A DNA stretch of 64,000 nucleotides from Mermis nigrescens (Eukaryota; Nematoda; Enoplea; Mermithida; Mermithidae). The stretch is from contig JAVLUZ010000191.1 in NCBI GenBank assembly GCA_036768485.1, positions 2,454,953 to 2,518,952 of the forward strand. Reading direction: 5' to 3'. Both the position numbers and the translations under genes were made by a program. Below are positions 34,310 to 42,797 of the stretch, piece by piece (position 1 is the first letter of the stretch; every line of letters starts with the position of its first letter). Under the pieces are notes generated by a model. It worked only from the letters and a program-made list of their open reading frames with translations. It made no database searches and had not been told where the DNA came from.

Positions 34310-34717
34310 TTAAATAAAGCGAATAATGTAGAGGATGGTTAGAGTGCATAACATTGCAATACAACTCAAAATCTTATTTGAAATGATATTCAAATCTTCT
34401 TTATGTCTGCATTTTATATCACTTTCCAAAAACCTGCCTTCAATTTTAATTCCATTAAAATGCTCATCAATTTTCAAACAGCTTTTACATTTAGGCACAA
34501 ATTTCACAGACTCAAGTTTTGGTAAGCATGTTGTCAAATTTTTCCAATCGGAAACTTGAAAATCACAGCTGTCTCTCAAAATCATGTTTTGGACTGATCT
34601 TGGAAGCCTACTATAGTCTGCTAAATTATGACACACCACCATAGACTCATTCGCATAATGATCACAGTATGCGTCAATCCCATATGTAAAATGTAAAACC
34701 ACTAGCAAGAAAATCAT
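34310..34717 (-). CDS. Polinton small membrane protein, orphan
   Basis: A 135-residue intact frame has a signal peptide (MIFLLVVLHFTYGIDA, 1-16), a lumenal part with seven cysteines (C18, 29, 51, 64, 77, 80, 103) and two N-glycosylation sequons (N23 in NES, N60 in NLT). A single C-terminal membrane helix at about 114-133 (ILSCIAMLCTLTILYIIRFI) has almost no tail. This is a type I or tail-anchored topology at the end of the late gene block. I do not recognise a family. A TATAAATA box lies 28 bp before the ATG. It is intact while neighbours are broken. A role in the host endomembrane system or virion membrane is speculation. Confidence 0.7.
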   Translation of the reverse strand: MIFLLVVLHFTYGIDAYCDHYANESMVVCHNLADYSRLPRSVQNMILRDSCDFQVSDWKNLTTCLPKLESVKFVPKCKSCLKIDEHFNGIKIEGRFLESDIKCRHKEDLNIISNKILSCIAMLCTLTILYIIRFI

Positions 34718-34744
34718 TTTTTATATTTTCTGATCACTGGTTTG

Positions 34745-34752
34745 TATTTATA
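34745..34752 (-). promoter_or_regulatory. TATAAATA box for the membrane protein gene
   Basis: An exact TATAAATA on the minus strand, 28 bp before the ATG at 34717, placed just beyond the 3' end of the penton gene. Confidence 0.65.
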
Positions 34753-34754
34753 AC

Positions 34755-35506
34755 CTACTGGCGTCTAAAATGCAATTTAACTAAAGTTTTGCCAAATTCA
34801 AAAGGCACAGGTTTATCTTGATCACTTTTAATGTTCACTCCAATGGTATTGAATGGTGGACTAATATATGCATGATTAACAATATCCATATATTTTCCTT
34901 CTATATTCACAACCTGCAGAAGCGGTGCAAAAACATTTCCAACGATTTGAGGTTCAACTATATCACAATACATGTAAAAATTATGCATTCCATCCAGCAT
35001 TTCAGGAGAATGATGGGCAGCTATGATTATTCTTGTGCGACCGTATAATTTATATCACTAAGCTGACTTTCTAGATATCCTAGCATATACATTAAATGCT
35101 TTGTCAGCTTTACACTTCGAATATATTTGGTATTGATTGTTGAGTGACAAAATTTTCCATTTTCATCATACTTTATACCAAAATATTGCATGTATTCAAA
35201 TTTTTCTTTCAAACTAACCATTTTTATTCCCTCACTGATTGTTTTAACAAGATCATGTATATTTAGGTATCTTGCTCGAGGAATAAGCATTTTTATTCGA
35301 ACATTATTTTTTAAATCGTAAAATTGTATCATATTCTGCTCCTTGGCAACATTGTGCCATGTATTTGCATAAATTATTGCAGATAACCCAACATCCCAGT
35401 CACCAGTTAATGCGATTTGTCTAGGCAGATTGGTAACAAATGTGGCTGCAGTATTTGTTTCTTGGGAATTGCTCGGAAGCGTTATGTAAAACTGTTTTAA
35501 ATCCAT
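34755..35506 (-). pseudogene. Polinton penton (single jelly-roll minor capsid protein), frameshifted
   Basis: The first frame (35027-35506) starts MDLKQFYITLPSNSQ and has LTGDWDVGLSAIIYANTWHN, the familiar N-terminal signature of Polinton/adintovirus pentons. The second (34755-35000) has YCDIVEPQIVGNVFAPLLQV and ends PVPFEFGKTLVKLHFRRQ, the usual C terminus. One frame change near 35000-35030 separates them; total length is about 250 codons, near the family norm. Pentons cap the fivefold vertices of the icosahedral shell. It starts two bases after the protease stop and lacks its own TATA box. Confidence 0.9.
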
Positions 35507-35511
35507 GTTTA
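35504..35511 (-). promoter_or_regulatory. TAAACATG stop/start junction, protease to penton
   Basis: The protease stop TAA is followed by AC and then the penton ATG. The same eight bases occur at the capsid-protease junction. Confidence 0.7.
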
Positions 35512-35925
35512 TAATTCTAGTTTATTAAAGTAATTATTAATTTTTTTACTGAGCATAGACAGAACAATGTTTGTGAAACTTATGCCTTGGCTCATGCAGA
35601 CCAAAAAGTAGATACACATATGACTACAGCTAATTGAAAAAAGCCCTTCTACTTGCATTTTATTGTATGTAAATGAGAGCGCATTATCAGAAATATATTG
35701 ATGTAATTGAATATTTGGTTCTAACCCATAGCTGTCAAAATAGTCACAATGCTTCTTATTTTGGAAATAAATTGCGACCCAGTGCGATCCTAGTTCCTTA
35801 CTGGAGTCCAAAGTTACAACCAGAGCTGCAGGGTAATTTTTTATAGGTGGCAGAAGATCTATGGGGAAAACGCCTGCAAATATATTATTATGTCTGAGAA
35901 TTTTGAATATTTCAATAGTGTTCAT
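35509..35925 (-). CDS. Adenain-type cysteine protease of the Polinton, intact
   Basis: A 138-residue protein of the adenovirus protease (C5)/Ulp1-like fold that matures capsid precursors inside the particle. The catalytic His is H48 (ELGSHWVAIYF), followed by acidic D64 (CDYFDSYG). Q91 lies at the oxyanion position and the catalytic Cys is most likely C100 (LFSISCSHMCIYFL), with C104 four residues on as in the adenovirus enzyme. An N-terminal LPPIKNYPAALVV segment is typical of Polinton proteases. It is shorter than adenovirus protease but close to Polinton homologues. It lies between capsid and penton, joined to both by TAAACATG, so it is probably translated from the same message. Confidence 0.93.
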   Translation of the reverse strand: MNTIEIFKILRHNNIFAGVFPIDLLPPIKNYPAALVVTLDSSKELGSHWVAIYFQNKKHCDYFDSYGLEPNIQLHQYISDNALSFTYNKMQVEGLFSISCSHMCIYFLVCMSQGISFTNIVLSMLSKKINNYFNKLEL

Positions 35926-35930
35926 GTTTA
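35923..35930 (-). promoter_or_regulatory. TAAACATG stop/start junction, capsid to protease
   Basis: The capsid stop TAA, two bases (AC), then the protease ATG. It is identical to the protease-penton junction and has no TATAAATA nearby. Confidence 0.7.
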
Positions 35931-37223
35931 TGCATCATAGTCATGAAACGTGTTTCGACTTTTATCAATCATTATTAAGTTATCAAATTCAGCATATATA
36001 ATGATTTCAACGCCAGAATCTGGCAAAATTTCAGAAAACCTAACAGCGATGCTCGTTGTTCCTTCACAAACTAGGTCCCAGTGTCCTCCATCATCTGCAT
36101 CAGGGTTCAAATCGAACACAAAGAAGCAGTGACTTGTTTTAAAATCTTCTCTGCTAATAAAATTACCTTCGTGCCCAATATCTAATGCATCAAACATCTG
36201 AGTATAAGCTTGCAAGTACCTGTCATGTTTAAATGAAATGCTGAGTGGGTAAGCAGGATATGTTAAACCTCCACACGTTTTACTTTTACATCATTTATGC
36301 TGAACGGTTTGAAGTTGAATGGCGATTTTGCCAAGTTGCCTCGATAAGCACTGCCTTCAACACAGGCAAACACTATATGCCTAGGCAGCTGACCAGTGAA
36401 CAATGTATAATTGGGCGTTTCTCTCGCAGGATTTGAAATGTGCAAATTAGTCAAAGCTACACGCCTTATGGGATATTTTGCTGTATATGAAAGCATTGTT
36501 TGCTCAAGAGCTAAATTCACAGTGTCCAAAACCTCAACTTTTTGAATAAATAATTTCATTTGGGGAGACTTTTAAGTCAAGGCTGACATCCTCAAAGCAC
36601 TGCAAAACAAATGCATTATTTTTTCTGTGTAATTCTAGGCGGAAATCAGTAATATTAACTAAATATCTGTCTTGCAAGAACATGTCAATGTGCAGTGGGG
36701 CCGCGACTTCCACAACATTTTCATCTTTGAACATTTTTGAACGTTTCTTGAAAGCTTCATTCTCTTTTGTGTCAACATCGCCTCCACCTTCATGAAAGTA
36801 CAGCACAGATTGCAAGTGTGAATGTTTGGCATCGTACCCATAATTCAATTCAGTTTCAAAATATGATCTATATGCATATTTATCAGAGCTGTCAAAAACT
36901 AATTTGCCTCCTAAAAAGCATTTTACTTGCTTGAAGAAAGTCTTACCAATAAGATTGGTAGGCGCATAGTCAGGCACTGCTGCTCCAGCAGCAACAACTG
37001 GTCTTTTGATTCTCAGTAGCATATAAATGTAGTTTTTATTGAGCTGAATATAATGTGGATCAGGAGGTACTCTAAACTCACAGGGCCCCTCATTAGTAAT
37101 AGGATTTGTAGGTTGAATTTCATGCTAAAAACCACGCTTTATCACTACTTGAGTAGGAGGGACCGTGAAAAGGTCCAATTCAGTTTTAGTACTGGGAATA
37201 GATTTTCCATTTACAAGAGCCAT
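35928..37223 (-). pseudogene. Polinton major capsid protein (F54H12.2-type double jelly roll), broken
   Basis: The start is MALVNGKSIPSTKTELDLFT at 37223, just inside the end of the pVI-like frame. Conserved blocks follow: DKYAYRSYFETELNYGYDAK, LHIDMFLQDRYLVN, LSYTAKYPIRRVAL, LFTGQLPRHIVFACVEGSAY, KSPFNFKPFSIND, then ISREDFKTSHCFFVFDLNPD and IYAEFDNLIMIDKSRNTFHD at the C terminus. An in-frame TAG at 37127-37125 and frame changes near 36545 and 36215-36265 break it. The span of about 430 codons is slightly short for the family. It would form the hexameric capsomers of the shell. A TATA box lies 34 bp upstream. Confidence 0.92.
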
Positions 37224-37629
37224 TTTTTTGTTTCGAAAAAGCATCTATCATGCTAGTATTTATAGACTTTGGGCGACTACCAAGACTCTCTCCTTGCTGC
37301 TGCTGAAGGGCATGAGAGGCTTCATCAAAAAGTTGTGCAGCTTCTCGCTTTGAGTGTTCTTTAGTAGATTCAAAAAGCGGTTTTCCTTGGGCCAAGTCAG
37401 ACACTATGTTTAAACCTGCAACTAGAGCATGTTTTCCAACTTGCTTACCAATTGACTGCAAAACTGGGACTGCCATTCTGAAAAGCGAACGGAAAAAGCT
37501 GCCAAGACCCACGCCCCGCTGGTATGGGATGCCTTTATACCCCTCCAACCCATAACCTGTTTGGGCAGCCTGCCCTGTGTAATAGTCCAACCAAATGTTG
37601 TAGTCGTTAGGATTGAATTGAACGTGCAT
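37186..37629 (-). CDS. Polinton pVI-like virion protein
   Basis: I take the start as MHVQFNPNDYNIW at 37629 because TATAAATA lies 38 bp upstream; upstream in-frame ATGs would lie across that box. About 147 residues. The middle (GVGLGSFFRSLFRMAVPVLQ, then SIGKQVGKHALVAG) is the conserved amphipathic segment seen next to capsid genes in Polintons and likened to adenovirus protein VI, which disrupts membranes during entry. Gly-rich surroundings (TGYGLEGYKG) could hold adenain cleavage sites. The frame overlaps the capsid start by 38 bp, and the last 15 or so residues look non-conserved, so the true stop may have been lost. Confidence 0.75.
   Translation of the reverse strand: MHVQFNPNDYNIWLDYYTGQAAQTGYGLEGYKGIPYQRGVGLGSFFRSLFRMAVPVLQSIGKQVGKHALVAGLNIVSDLAQGKPLFESTKEHSKREAAQLFDEASHALQQQQGESLGSRPKSINTSMIDAFSKQKNGSCKWKIYSQY
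37257..37264 (-). promoter_or_regulatory. TATAAATA box for the major capsid gene
   Basis: Exact match on the minus strand, 34 bp before the capsid ATG, inside the 3' end of the pVI-like frame. Local context is TCTATAAATACTAGCA. Confidence 0.65.
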
Positions 37630-37666
37630 TTTTGTAATTTTATTTGAAGGAATTAAATATGATAAG

Positions 37667-37674
37667 TATTTATA
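37667..37674 (-). promoter_or_regulatory. TATAAATA box for the pVI-like gene
   Basis: Exact match on the minus strand, 38 bp before MHVQFNPND, at the 3' end of the preceding core-like gene. Context GTCTATAAATACTTATC matches the other boxes beyond the core octamer. Confidence 0.65.
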
Positions 37675-38512
37675 GACTTTCATCCCAGACGAATTCACTA
37701 CCTGCAGCAAAAATCTCCGTAACTTGTCTGTTTGCTATACTTTCCAGTGGAACATTTGTGTGATTAAACACTTTCAGCAATTCTTTTGTGCCAGGATGCC
37801 TACTTATTTTCTTACGCTCATGTGCAAGATCATTAACTAAATCTGTAATGTTTGAACCTTCAATTTTATTGCCATCTATCACAAGCTCGCCATTAGGCTC
37901 AATTTCAATAAATATTTGTACGAATGTAGTGAAGAAAGAGTTTGGCCTTTGGAATCTGATTTTTTGGCATAATAACCATACGTGGGCAGCAAGAAAATTC
38001 TGGGGGGTGCAAGATTTTTTTGAAGGTCGAAAAATGGCCTTAAAAATGGTGGTATGGCAATAAAAACACCATTTTTCGACGTTTCTCATCAAGCACTATC
38101 CATTGGCATCAAAAAAATTGCGAAAAAAACGAAAAAAATTTTCAAAAATTGAATTCTGGGGGGGGTTTTGATTTCTGGGGGGGGTATTTTGGTTTCTGGG
38201 GGGGGGGGTGCATACCCCCCAAACCCCCTCCCCAAGCCCAGGTGTGATAATAACGAGCACATCTTCATCACTCAAAGCATTTTTTGCATCTTAAAGTATA
38301 CTAGCTCTATATGGCTGCTGCTTTTGTTCATATAGTCGTTTAAATCTGTTAAGTGCCTGATTGTATTTCATGAGTTTTATTTTAGGAGCTACACTTTTGC
38401 TATGCAAAACTTTTCGCATTTTATTATCCAAGGAATCTAGCACAACATCAATAGGTTTAGTCCGCTCACTGATTTCACTGGCTATAAGAATCATCTTTTC
38501 AGTATGTTTCAT
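37670..38512 (-). pseudogene. Polinton core-like protein gene split by a MITE
   Basis: The N-terminal frame (38291-38512) begins MKHTEKMILIASEISERTK and is basic. The C-terminal part (to 37670) has IEPNGELVIDGNKIEGSNIT followed by DLVNDLAHERKKISRHPGTK, a block that recurs in Polinton proteins lying between capsid and ATPase genes. The MITE at 37977-38245 separates the two parts. Function is unproven; a DNA-binding core role is inferred from basic composition and position. Its ATG overlaps the stop of the preceding small gene as ATGA (38512-38509), and it has no TATA box. Confidence 0.7.
37977..38245 (+). mobile_element. hAT-like MITE inside the Polinton core-like gene
   Basis: Ends CATACGTGGGC and GCCCAGGTGTG with a perfect 8-bp duplication ATAATAAC (37969-37976 and 38246-38253). 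Confidence 0.93.
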
Positions 38513-38859
38513 TTTCTACCAACTATTGCATCAGCTAACAAACTAACAGCTATTGTAAGTATAGGGTAGTAAGAAGAGGAAGGAAACCACATTCTTGTAT
38601 TATAATATCTTTCTTTTGTTTTGTAGTTGCCTGCCTATTCTTCTGCCAGGTATCTTATTTTAATTCTGATATCTTTGAAGTTTATTTATATCCTTCTCAG
38701 CAAAAGGAATATTACCATTCAGAAAGTTGTTTGCACAGTCACAGAGGCAAAGGATTTGATCTTTGCTGGCAGTATTTATCATAGTGGTTCTTTGAGGTTT
38801 TTTGCTTGACTTAGTAGATGTAAAAAACCAATATTGCATGTTAATCGTTCTTCACCCAT
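38509..38859 (-). pseudogene. Small conserved Polinton gene, broken
   Basis: Short in-frame pieces resemble a small Polinton protein found between ATPase and core genes: a start MGEERLTCNIGFLHLLSQ, then LCLCDCANNFLNGNIPFAEK, then a hydrophobic GFLPLLLTTL near the C terminus. At least two frame changes (near 38780 and 38590) break it. The final frame ends in TGA overlapping the ATG of the core-like gene. A TATAAATA box lies 25 bp before the start. Cellular role unknown; the hydrophobic tail suggests membrane or capsid-internal location. Confidence 0.6.
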
Positions 38860-39497
38860 TTTTTGTTGCAATGTCTCTACTAGTATTTATAGATTTCTGC
38901 ACATAAACAGTTGGATGAGGGCTGAAAATATTTGTTTTAAGCCTCAGCTCATCTCTAGCATTTTGAGTTAGATCAATTAAAAGGTAACCATGTGGCTGAG
39001 AAGTAGCGTCTGAATAAGCTTCTAGAAATATTTAGCGTTGGCAGGATAGAGCTGTCTGGAAAGCATTTGTGCCTGTAGCTGATCAGCAGGGTGTTTGAAT
39101 AAAACTATATAATCAGAGTTGATGCGTGAAGTTCTTAGACCATTGAAGAAAACGTCTTGAACAATGTGTATAATGCTAATGTTCCAATGATGACAACTCG
39201 TAAAAGTTGAACAATCTGGGCATTACCCTTGCTCTGTTGCATAAGATCATCGAGAATCAACAGTTGTGGCACATGACTAAATTGTTTTAAGTAATTAAAA
39301 TCACGAAGTCCTTCTTTGAATAAAACATCATTTAATTTTTTATAAAGAGGCTGATTTGCTGCAAAGCACCACCAAATCTTTTTGATTTTAATATCAATCA
39401 AGTGTGCTCAATTTTCGATTAATTGCGTGACAAATGTTGTTTTGCCAGACTTGGTTGGTCCTGAAACAAGGCAGGTGAAAGGATGTTGGAACATCAT
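38852..39497 (-). pseudogene. Polinton DNA-packaging ATPase (FtsK/HerA, A32-like), broken
   Basis: The start (MMFQHPFTCLVSGP) leads directly into a Walker A, GPTKSGKT. A Walker B-like LLILDDLM follows in the frame at 39135-39401 (KIWWCFAANQPLYKK, FSHVPQLLILDDLM). The C-terminal part (YIVLFKHPADQLQAQMLSRQ, GYLLIDLTQNARDELRLKTN) is typical of adintovirus/Polinton ATPases. There is an in-frame stop near 39410 and frame changes near 39150 and 39020. The enzyme would pump DNA into preformed capsids. The promoter is a one-base variant, CATAAATA, 34 bp upstream. Confidence 0.9.
38884..38891 (-). promoter_or_regulatory. TATAAATA box for the small conserved gene
   Basis: Exact match on the minus strand, 25 bp before the ATG at 38859, within the 3' end of the ATPase gene. 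Context ATCTATAAATACTAG. Confidence 0.6.
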
Positions 39498-39535
39498 GGT
39501 TATAGGTATAAATATAAGTTTATCATGAAGTATTT
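39498..39535. promoter_or_regulatory. Overlapping divergent promoters, ATPase (-) and TBP-like gene (+)
   Basis: TATAAATA on the plus strand at 39507-39514 lies 29 bp before the TBP-like ATG (39536). On the minus strand CATAAATA (39538-39531) lies 34 bp before the ATPase ATG. The two boxes face away from each other within about 30 bp. Confidence 0.6.
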
Positions 39536-40062
39536 ATGGAAAATGGTGACTATACAGAACATTGTGCTGACTACAGCACTACCAAATACGCTGAATCTAG
39601 TATGATATCTACCCTAAATTGCCAAATACTGCCCAATACAATCACTAAAAATTTCCAGGCATCATATTTTGATTACCTCAGGCAACATTGCTGATTTTCA
39701 AGTCGTGTAAAATTGTATGTGTTGGAGCAAAAACTATGCAAGAAGGCGAAAATACGATGAAGACATTCATTGACACACTGAAGATGGAGAATTTCATGTT
39801 GAAAATAAAGCCAGTGCTGTTTGTTGGCTCAGCTAACTTGGGATTCCGCATTGATCTTTGTAAGTTTTATGAGCTGGTGAAAAGAAAATGCATGTATGAA
39901 GTAGAATTATTTCCCGGATTAAAATACAAATTTAGAAAAGAGACCTTTTTTACTCTTTACAAGTGGGAAAATGATTCTCACGGGTGCAAAACACAAGCAT
40001 GAGTTGCATTTAGCATATAAAATAGTTTCAACAATGCTTGAAAAATGCAACTTAGATACGAA
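39536..40062 (+). pseudogene. TBP-like gene inside the Polinton, broken
   Basis: Pieces match the two-repeat layout of the intact TBP-like protein at 7.7-8.2 kb. Repeat 1 ends LIFKSCKIVCVGAKTMQEG; repeat 2 has YEVELFPGLKYKFRK and ILTGAKHKHELHLAYKI. Compare FKSGKMVSTATKSSEEG, YEPEIFPGL and VTGAEHKYELFRAF in the intact copy. Frame changes near 39690 and 39990 break it, and a Gly has become Cys after the first repeat's Phe. The last frame runs on into the minisatellite, adding a Lys/Tyr-rich repeat tail. It sits divergently from the ATPase, between it and the integrase, so it is Polinton cargo. An intact protein could redirect transcription to the element's own TATA boxes; this is inference. Confidence 0.78.
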
Positions 40063-40315
40063 ATATTCCAAATTTTACAAAAAAATTTGCAAACTTTACA
40101 AAAAATATTCCAAACTTTACAAAAATATTCCAATTTTTACAAAAAATAGTCCATACTTTGCAAAAGTACTATGCTTAAGCACGTAAAATTAATTCCAAAC
40201 TTTACAAAAAATATTCCAAATTTTACAAAAAAATTTCCAAACTGTACAAAAAATATTCCAAACTTCACAAAAAATATTCCAAAGCTTTACAAAAAATATT
40301 GCAAAGTGTAAAAAT
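40060..40315. repeat. AT-rich minisatellite AATATTCCAAACTTTACAAA
   Basis: Roughly twelve units of about 19-20 bp, the reverse complement of the array at 6770-7060. It has the same orientation relative to the TBP-like gene as that array. Confidence 0.85.
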
Positions 40316-40336
40316 CTGGCCTTTAGGCGCCCTTTT

Positions 40337-41706
40337 TTAGACGTTTATAACTTTATCAGGTTTGATGACCCAGGAATTAAACTTTTCTGGGTACCCTCGC
40401 CAGCACACTACATTATCAGTTTTATTGCCTTTCTTACACATTTTCAAAATCTTTTCAACAATAAACAAGTCATCCGAGGATATATCAATTTTTTGCAGTT
40501 CAGGTTCGTAAAAAATACCCTTGACTTTTTTGCCCATTTGGTCTTCTAAAACGTAAACCGGGCGGTGTGCGAGCAAACCTCTCTTTAATTATGAAAAACT
40601 CCTCTGTCCAGTTAGGCCAAAATCCTTTTTCAAAAGCGTGCTTAACTTTACTCAGTCGGACTCTATCACCAATATTAAATTTTAAAACGACATTCTGTTT
40701 ATCAATCCTAAATGCTTTATTTAAAATTTCTGTCTCATTTTTAACTGTAACATTAGCTGGCGAGGTACCTATCGTACGATGCTTGGAGTGATAATAGTTT
40801 TTCATCAAGTCGGGTAATACATCAATAAATTTATATGAATTGCTCTTGGTGAAGTACCGCCACGTACGTTCTTTAAGTGTGTGATTAAAACATTCAACTA
40901 TGCTAGCCTTCATTTCCGCTTTTAGTTGTGAAAAAATCGATAAATTCAGATTTAAGAAATTTTGGAATTCTTTGTTTGTAAATTCGGTCCCTGCATCTGT
41001 TTGCAGCTTGTACGGTTTTCGATTTCATGAATGCAAAATTCTTTGAAAAGCAGTCAGAGCCATACGTGGGCAGCAAGAAAATTCTGGGGGGTCCAAGATT
41101 TTTTGAAAGGTCAAAAAATGGCCTTAAAAATGGTGATATGGCGATAAAAACACCATTTTTCGACGTTTCTCATCAAGCACTATCTATTGGCATCAAAAAA
41201 TTGCGAAAAAAACGAAAAAAATTTTCAAAAATTGATTTCTGGGGGGGGGGCCTTTTTGATTTCTGGGGGGGTCTTTTGGTTTCTGGGGGGTCCAGGCCCC
41301 CCCCCAGAATCCCCCCTACGCCCATGTGTGGTCAGAACATCTTTTGAACTTTTTGATTTCAAAGGGATGGACCATGCATACTTTGAAAATATGTCTATGC
41401 AATTCAAGAGATACTTAAAATTATCGTTAAACTTGCTTAAGGACTGCATCTACGATATCACATTGCCATTGCTCATCAATGCTACTTTCTAACACTTTAT
41501 TTCGAGAATACCTCTTAAGGGGCGGGTTTGTGTAACGTGTAGGTGAGCTGCTTTTCCAACCATTGTTTCACGTAGGACCGGTCTATTTTTGGCTTTACTT
41601 TTAGCCCTCTCATATAGCTGTTCCACACTACTATACCCCATTTTAGGGTCGTGATATATGTGCTTTCAACACTTTTTCCATTTTTTAAAATTTTATAACA
41701 GTCCAT
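40337..41706 (-). pseudogene. Polinton integrase (retroviral-like, chromodomain-like C terminus), broken
   Basis: N-terminal frame 41515-41706 (MDCYKILKNGKSV) is followed by catalytic-core blocks on both sides of a MITE: SLSKFNDNFKYLLNCIDIFS (41336-41449) and ECFNHTLKERTWRYFTKSNS with a conserved Glu region after it (40500-40913). The C-terminal part has KFNIGDRVRLSKVKHAFEKG, WPNWTEEFFIIKERF, then VVCWRGYPEKFNSWVI, the chromodomain-like end common in Polinton integrases. Frame changes lie near 41520, 41450 and 40560 and the MITE interrupts the core. The enzyme would insert the viral DNA into the host genome. Confidence 0.9.
41061..41330 (+). mobile_element. hAT-like MITE inside the Polinton integrase
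   Basis: Ends CATACGTGGGC and GCCCATGTGTG. Flanks GTCAGAGC (41053-41060) and GTCAGAAC (41331-41338) make an 8-bp duplication with one mismatch. Confidence 0.9.
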
Positions 41707-41729
41707 CTATTTATTAACATCATTCTGTC

Positions 41730-41737
41730 TATAAATA
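41730..41737 (+). promoter_or_regulatory. TATAAATA box for DNA polymerase B
   Basis: Exact match on the plus strand, 40 bp before the ATG at 41770. Context GTCTATAAATAACG shares the preceding TC with other boxes. Confidence 0.65.
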
Positions 41738-42255
41738 ACGATTAGTATGTATGTAGTTTTAATTTGAAAATGAAGCAGTACTTTGAAGTACATGAGCTCC
41801 CACACATTTCTGTTCATAGGTTTAGGACAACCGCTAAGGCATTTTTGTTGCGTTTTAAGAAATGCACTAATCTCTTTGAGATTTTCGAACAGATTTTTGA
41901 AAAATCTATTAAACTGATGTTGCATGGCTGTCCTTATGACAGTATGGTAGGCATTGAAATTAGACAGCCAAGCCTTTATACACCTGTGTTAGTACCATTC
42001 ACCCAACGTCAATACATAAATGCTGACAAGGTTTTGAGTATTATAGAAAAGGTGGCTCAGTCCCAAAAAGGCTTTTGTTTAAGTGAAGACTTGACTTTCA
42101 AAGTAGTTCTGGTGGACAAAAAACCCCAAATGGGTACTGGTTATGAATTTGAAGTAGGTGACTTTTGCGAAAATGGTGGGGCATATATTAAAATCACATC
42201 AAACGATAATTTATCATTAGCCAGAGCTGTTGTAACAGGTATAGCAAAGCTATAG

Positions 42256-42797
42256 TCTGTTTCATTTATTCGGGAGCTTTCTAGTCAATTCTTTTAAGGG
42301 CTACAGTAAGCTAAACAAGACGAATTACTGTACTCCAGCAGATCAGCTCAGTGAGGGCGAGTAGTTAGAATGATTCCATTTTTAATCTTTATAATACGCC
42401 CAAGTAAATTTGATTTAGGCATTTAATCAGTGCTGGGACATACTACAGTAAGTGCGCTAAACAAAAAGCTATCAGCTAGAATCGAACCCGGATTGCTTTG
42501 ACTACAAGCAAGAGGTTTTACCACTGAGCTATGCGGGAGTTCGCGGCGTTTCTTAGCATCTTAGTCGATTGTGTTTGAAGTGTCGACTCAGGATATGATG
42601 AATGCGCGATTTTTATCAGTAAGTTAATTGATCTGCTGTAAGACGAGAATAAATTATTCCGCAAAAATGTTGTTGAAAAACCCGTCTTTACTACATAGCT
42701 ATAGTGAGATGTAGCGACCTACAGTAAATAAGAAAGAAGGGGTTACTGTAAGCTCCAAAAACATTTGCTGAAAAAGCTCTCGGATAAATGAAACAGA
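42256..42797. mobile_element. Non-autonomous DNA transposon with 26-bp TIRs inside polB
   Basis: Terminal inverted repeats TCTGTTTCATTTATTCGGGA and, inverted, TCTGTTTCATTTATCCGAGA continue to AGCTTT. CTATAG flanks both sides (42250-42255 and 42798-42803), a candidate 6-bp target duplication that is itself palindromic. It has no coding capacity and carries a tRNA-like segment. Confidence 0.85.
42478..42548 (-). other. Degenerate tRNA-like sequence within the transposon
   Basis: The minus strand holds a B-box-like GGGTTCGATTC and an A-box-like TAGCTCAGTGG about 30 bp apart. The anticodon-arm candidate is TTGCTT-GTAGTCA-AAGCAA. The T stem pairs poorly and the acceptor stem does not close, so this is a tRNA-derived relic, not a working tRNA gene. 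Confidence 0.5.

Noticed and set aside
37670..38092. The 140-residue frame as one intact protein
   Set aside because: Its N-terminal half is MITE sequence; only the C-terminal half matches a Polinton protein.
42478..42548. A functional tRNA gene
   Set aside because: The T stem and acceptor stem do not pair properly and the loop around the presumed anticodon is non-standard.
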